From NCBI GenBank assembly GCA_002329445.1, contig DCTU01000032.1, positions 1-7,433 on the forward strand: a DNA stretch of 7,433 bases, given 5' to 3'. The DNA is from a bacterium UBP9_UBA1432. GTDB taxonomy: Bacteria > Vulcanimicrobiota > Xenobia > Xenobiales > Xenobiaceae. This document shows, piece by piece, positions 6,601-7,433 of this stretch. The notes beneath the pieces are model-generated. The model worked only from the letters and a program-made list of their open reading frames with translations, made no database searches and was not told where the DNA came from. Numbering within the stretch: position 1 is the first letter of the stretch; the number at the start of each line of letters is the position of its first letter. The position numbers and the translations under genes are program-made.

Positions 6601-7147
6601 AATCGGCGTCCTGGAAGGCGACCAGAGCCGAGATCCCCAGGCTATCCCTTCCGCGAACCTCCATGCGGCCGATGTTCTCCAGCACCGCCGTCATCTTCCA
6701 GGCTTCGTAGCGGGCGCGCTCGTCCTGGGCCAGGCCCTCGGGCAGGAGGGTCCGAACCCGGTCCAGGCACCCCAGGACGTCCCGTTCCAGGGTCCAGGCC
6801 AGGTCTCGACAGCGGACCCACAGCGAGTTCCAGCGCTCCAAGAGGTTGGTGGGGGTGGGCCGGGTCGGGTCCAGCACCGCGGCGCGACTGCGGGATTCCC
6901 AGTCGACCAGGTCGCGGGCTCCTCGGGCCAGCAGGTCCACCAGGCTCCCGTTCTGCCACAGGGACTCCATGGCGCCCAACTCGCGCAGTCCGACGATGGC
7001 GGCTTCCAGGTTGTCCAGAAGGTCGTCGGGAGGGGCTTCGGGGGTTGTCGACGCGTTCGAGACCCCCTCCAGGGAGGTTCGAAGTCCGACCCAGTCGGGG
7101 CCGTCTGCCCCACGGGAGTCATAGACGATACCAGCGATGCCGCACAC
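3629..7147 (-). CDS. Very large GlmS-like protein: class II glutamine amidotransferase, two SIS domains, and a C-terminal extension
   Basis: This protein has 1172 residues against about 600-610 for ordinary GlmS, which makes glucosamine 6-phosphate from fructose 6-phosphate and glutamine. MCGIAGI places Cys2 as the N-terminal nucleophile after Met removal. Residues about 11-160 are a helical insertion; the domain resumes at RMEVRGRDSLGI (161-172). The other glutaminase residues are present: HTRWA (271-275, Arg273), LNGDVDN (309-315, Asn310/Gly311) and TTDAK (336-340, Asp338). HFLLKEI (488-494) leads into SIS 1 (about 540-680), with GQGTA (549-553), SQSGTTTDT (601-609) and VASTKAF (654-660). 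SIS 2 (about 720-850) has GSG (728-730), E-x(3)-K-x(2)-E (738-745) and KKH (759-761), aligning with GlmS Glu488 and His504. The DQPRNLAKSVTVE-like GlmS tail with Lys603 is not found; instead about 310 unassigned residues follow (861-1172). No signal peptide or membrane segment is seen. Amide transfer to a sugar phosphate is likely, but the product is uncertain. Confidence 0.88.
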   Translation of the reverse strand: MCGIAGIVYDSRGADGPDWVGLRTSLEGVSNASTTPEAPPDDLLDNLEAAIVGLRELGAMESLWQNGSLVDLLARGARDLVDWESRSRAAVLDPTRPTPTNLLERWNSLWVRCRDLAWTLERDVLGCLDRVRTLLPEGLAQDERARYEAWKMTAVLENIGRMEVRGRDSLGISALVAFQDADSYRRFLERLGQAGLEPEWSERSSGRDLLNRAIRVDEVSDRPSLLFSYKVAEEVGALGDNVHALRQELRADGLMWAAFTAPGTTTNTWSHTRWASNGIISQANCHPVDEETLNDPASCPNAPWITAALNGDVDNYQELVAHLERETGRRISPRITTDAKIIPVMVDHYRRQMGDLGAAFRRAVAEFEGSTAIVMHSSLEPDRVYLALRGSGQSMFVGLCQGGYTFASELYGVVEQTSRFLRMDGTTERVPGQPETAGQILILDRKASGGLEGIEAWSVDGHRLELHESDVRVAEITTRDINRGQHEHFLLKEIFDAPESVAKTLQGKFILPAQGQDDEVTVNLGPEVFPTPLVEKVKARKIRRVLLIGQGTAAVAGAAVCSMMERSLSGAGIEVRAVKATELSGYAMEQDMSETLVLAVSQSGTTTDTNRTVDLVRSRGATVIGIVNRRNSDLVYKVDGVLYTSDGRDIEMSVASTKAFYSQVVAGYLIGLRLALLLGTLSHREIRRELQELERLPQKMTSILETRGQIRELAERFATTRRDWAVVGSGCTRAAADEIRIKLSELCYKSIATDYIEDKKHIDLSSEPLTLVCAAGLSLMALRDAVKEVAIFKSHKSIPIVICTEGFDAFEPYAAGVVYVPRASENASVLLNTVVGHLWGYYCALAIDQGAVRLRSARALAVRHLASEAGLALTPSTLKQLLTIGRAFQDDLKNGRMNSSLSVDSGVALSLLFQYFTGAQPLRQLTQDFQKEATRDSLADTMVACLSRAIQELSRPIDAIKHQAKTITVGISRSDEAVEGVLFQALQELEVAPEAVPYRDLALMRALAPALESVAGATVYEVEGLGALGDVGPEARIRVLRKTGIAANLRSRADLGHPLVGTKQRVVSTRTTYVGRGRNDNRPLMMVPVLPSGQVEHLVLLHLRFVEDLPSEAKLQLLRDLSNRYEDLKSLVEEANLIWRDDFVKSLKVEDLVTLPVDDLAERVLNLSALRA

Positions 7148-7154
7148 GAGAGGC

Positions 7155-7162
7155 TCTCCTTT
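7155..7162 (-). promoter_or_regulatory. Ribosome binding site (AAAGGAGA) fixing a GTG start for the GlmS-like gene
   Basis: On the minus strand AAAGGAGA ends 7 bases before GTG at 7147-7145. The second codon is TGC (Cys), which must be exposed after Met removal for a class II amidotransferase, so this start is well supported despite not being ATG. Confidence 0.8.
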
Positions 7163-7163
7163 G

Positions 7164-7269
7164 TTCCTGAGACGCGTCGTCCTGGGGGCTGACCGGGCAG
7201 GATGCCCGAGGGGGCCCCTTCGCTTGCTTCCGCCGGCGACCTTTCGGGCCGGATCCGCGGGGGGCCTGG
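7164..7269 (-). other. GlmS-like gene leader and upstream region
   Basis: I see no convincing -35/-10 pair here. The only structure is a small hairpin, CGGGCA (7194-7199) and TGCCCG (7203-7208) with a 3-base loop, about 45 bases before the start codon. There is no visible glmS ribozyme. If the gene is not driven from this interval, it may depend on read-through from the gene to the right. Confidence 0.35.
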
Positions 7270-7307
7270 ATCTTGAAGAGAGCCCAGGCCGGGGCTCTCT
7301 TCAAGAT
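7270..7307 (-). terminator. Long perfect hairpin, likely terminator of the right-edge gene
   Basis: ATCTTGAAGAGAGCCC (7270-7285) is perfectly complementary to GGGCTCTCTTCAAGAT (7292-7307), a 16-bp stem with a 6-base loop. It begins 18 bases past the stop of the minus-strand gene to its right. No U-run follows on either strand, so it would be a U-less hairpin terminator or an mRNA-end stabiliser. It could also be a small transposable-element remnant, but no other element feature is present. Confidence 0.6.
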
Positions 7308-7325
7308 GGGCTGGAACCCGGAGGT

Positions 7326-7433
7326 TCAGCGCGGGGGCTCCTCGCCGTCGCCCCGGTCGCGTTGGCGTTCCTGTCGGCGCCGGGAGTAGATCGCGTAGCG
7401 CAGGATCGTGTCCCGGTCGGACTCGGACATGTC
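7326..7433 (-). CDS. C-terminal end of an unidentified protein (5' part beyond the window)
   Basis: The minus strand is open from the right edge to a TGA at 7328-7326, 35 residues. The sequence reads SESDRDTILRYAIYSRRRQER and then a short acidic/basic, Pro-ending tail: a helix with a charged, probably flexible C-terminus. An in-frame ATG lies at 7430, so a complete 34-residue peptide is formally possible, but there is no sequence to its right to look for a ribosome site. A position just before a strong hairpin supports it being a real gene end. It is transcribed in the same direction as the GlmS-like gene, about 180 bases upstream. No family is recognisable. Confidence 0.5.
   Translation of the reverse strand, partial: DMSESDRDTILRYAIYSRRRQERQRDRGDGEEPPR

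Noticed and set aside
4556..7192. Open frame of 878 codons on the plus strand opposite the GlmS-like gene
   Set aside because: It is a GC-rich mirror frame: the product is rich in His, Gly, Gln, Val and Asp with no family motif, while the opposite strand has clear amidotransferase and SIS motifs.
7148..7269. A glmS ribozyme or other sugar-phosphate riboswitch upstream of the GlmS-like gene
   Set aside because: Only about 120 bases are available between the hairpin and the start, and I can see no nested helices of the required kind, only a 6-bp hairpin. The segment is also not from the Bacillota-like side.
7270..7307. Insertion-sequence terminal repeat or attachment site
   Set aside because: There is only one inverted pair with a 6-base loop, no transposase or integrase gene, and no flanking direct repeat visible.
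1..7433. CRISPR array, tRNA or rRNA genes, tandem repeats
   Set aside because: I saw no regularly spaced repeats, no tRNA cloverleaf pattern and no rRNA-like sequence on either strand.

Overview
The window is GC-rich and appears to join two unrelated pieces of DNA. Bases 1 to about 3040-3064 look like a high-GC anaerobic Bacillota (Clostridia-like) genome. The genes there are short, with near-consensus AAGGAGG/AGGAGG ribosome sites, sigma-A promoters of the TGGTATAAT type and a U-tract terminator. Bases from about 3065 to 7433 show none of these signals and hold a different kind of gene content. Neither organism can be named from the sequence alone.

Left segment: (1) a membrane-anchored protein with a C-terminal Cys/His motif, on the minus strand and running off the left edge (513 to 1); (2) a divergent AT-rich intergenic region with a promoter on each strand; (3) a small J-domain protein with a TPR-like tail (762-1262, plus), followed by an intrinsic terminator; (4) a convergent NOL1/NOP2/Sun-type rRNA cytosine-5 methyltransferase of the RsmF/YebU type (2601-1300, minus); (5) a 76-bp divergent promoter region with two face-to-face extended -10 elements; (6) an SGNH/GDSL hydrolase (from 2678, plus).

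The SGNH hydrolase keeps its Ser, Gly and Asn blocks but loses the family near residues 122-129, before the C-terminal Asp-His block. The same frame then runs into about 184 residues that resemble the C-terminal half of an exported or lipoprotein-like protein. I read this as an assembly chimera or a real recombination joint, not as a designed fusion, but the sequence alone cannot decide.

Right segment: the lipoprotein-like tail ends at 3619, nine bases from the convergent stop of a very large GlmS-like protein (7147 to 3629, minus, 1172 residues, GTG start). It has an N-terminal class II glutamine amidotransferase domain interrupted by a roughly 150-residue insertion, two SIS sugar-isomerase domains, and a roughly 310-residue C-terminal extension in place of the usual GlmS tail. 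Upstream lies a 16-bp perfect hairpin, and then the C-terminal end of another minus-strand gene cut by the right edge. The GlmS-like protein is the most unusual gene here: nearly twice the normal family length, with an intact glutaminase site but no recognisable GlmS tail lysine.
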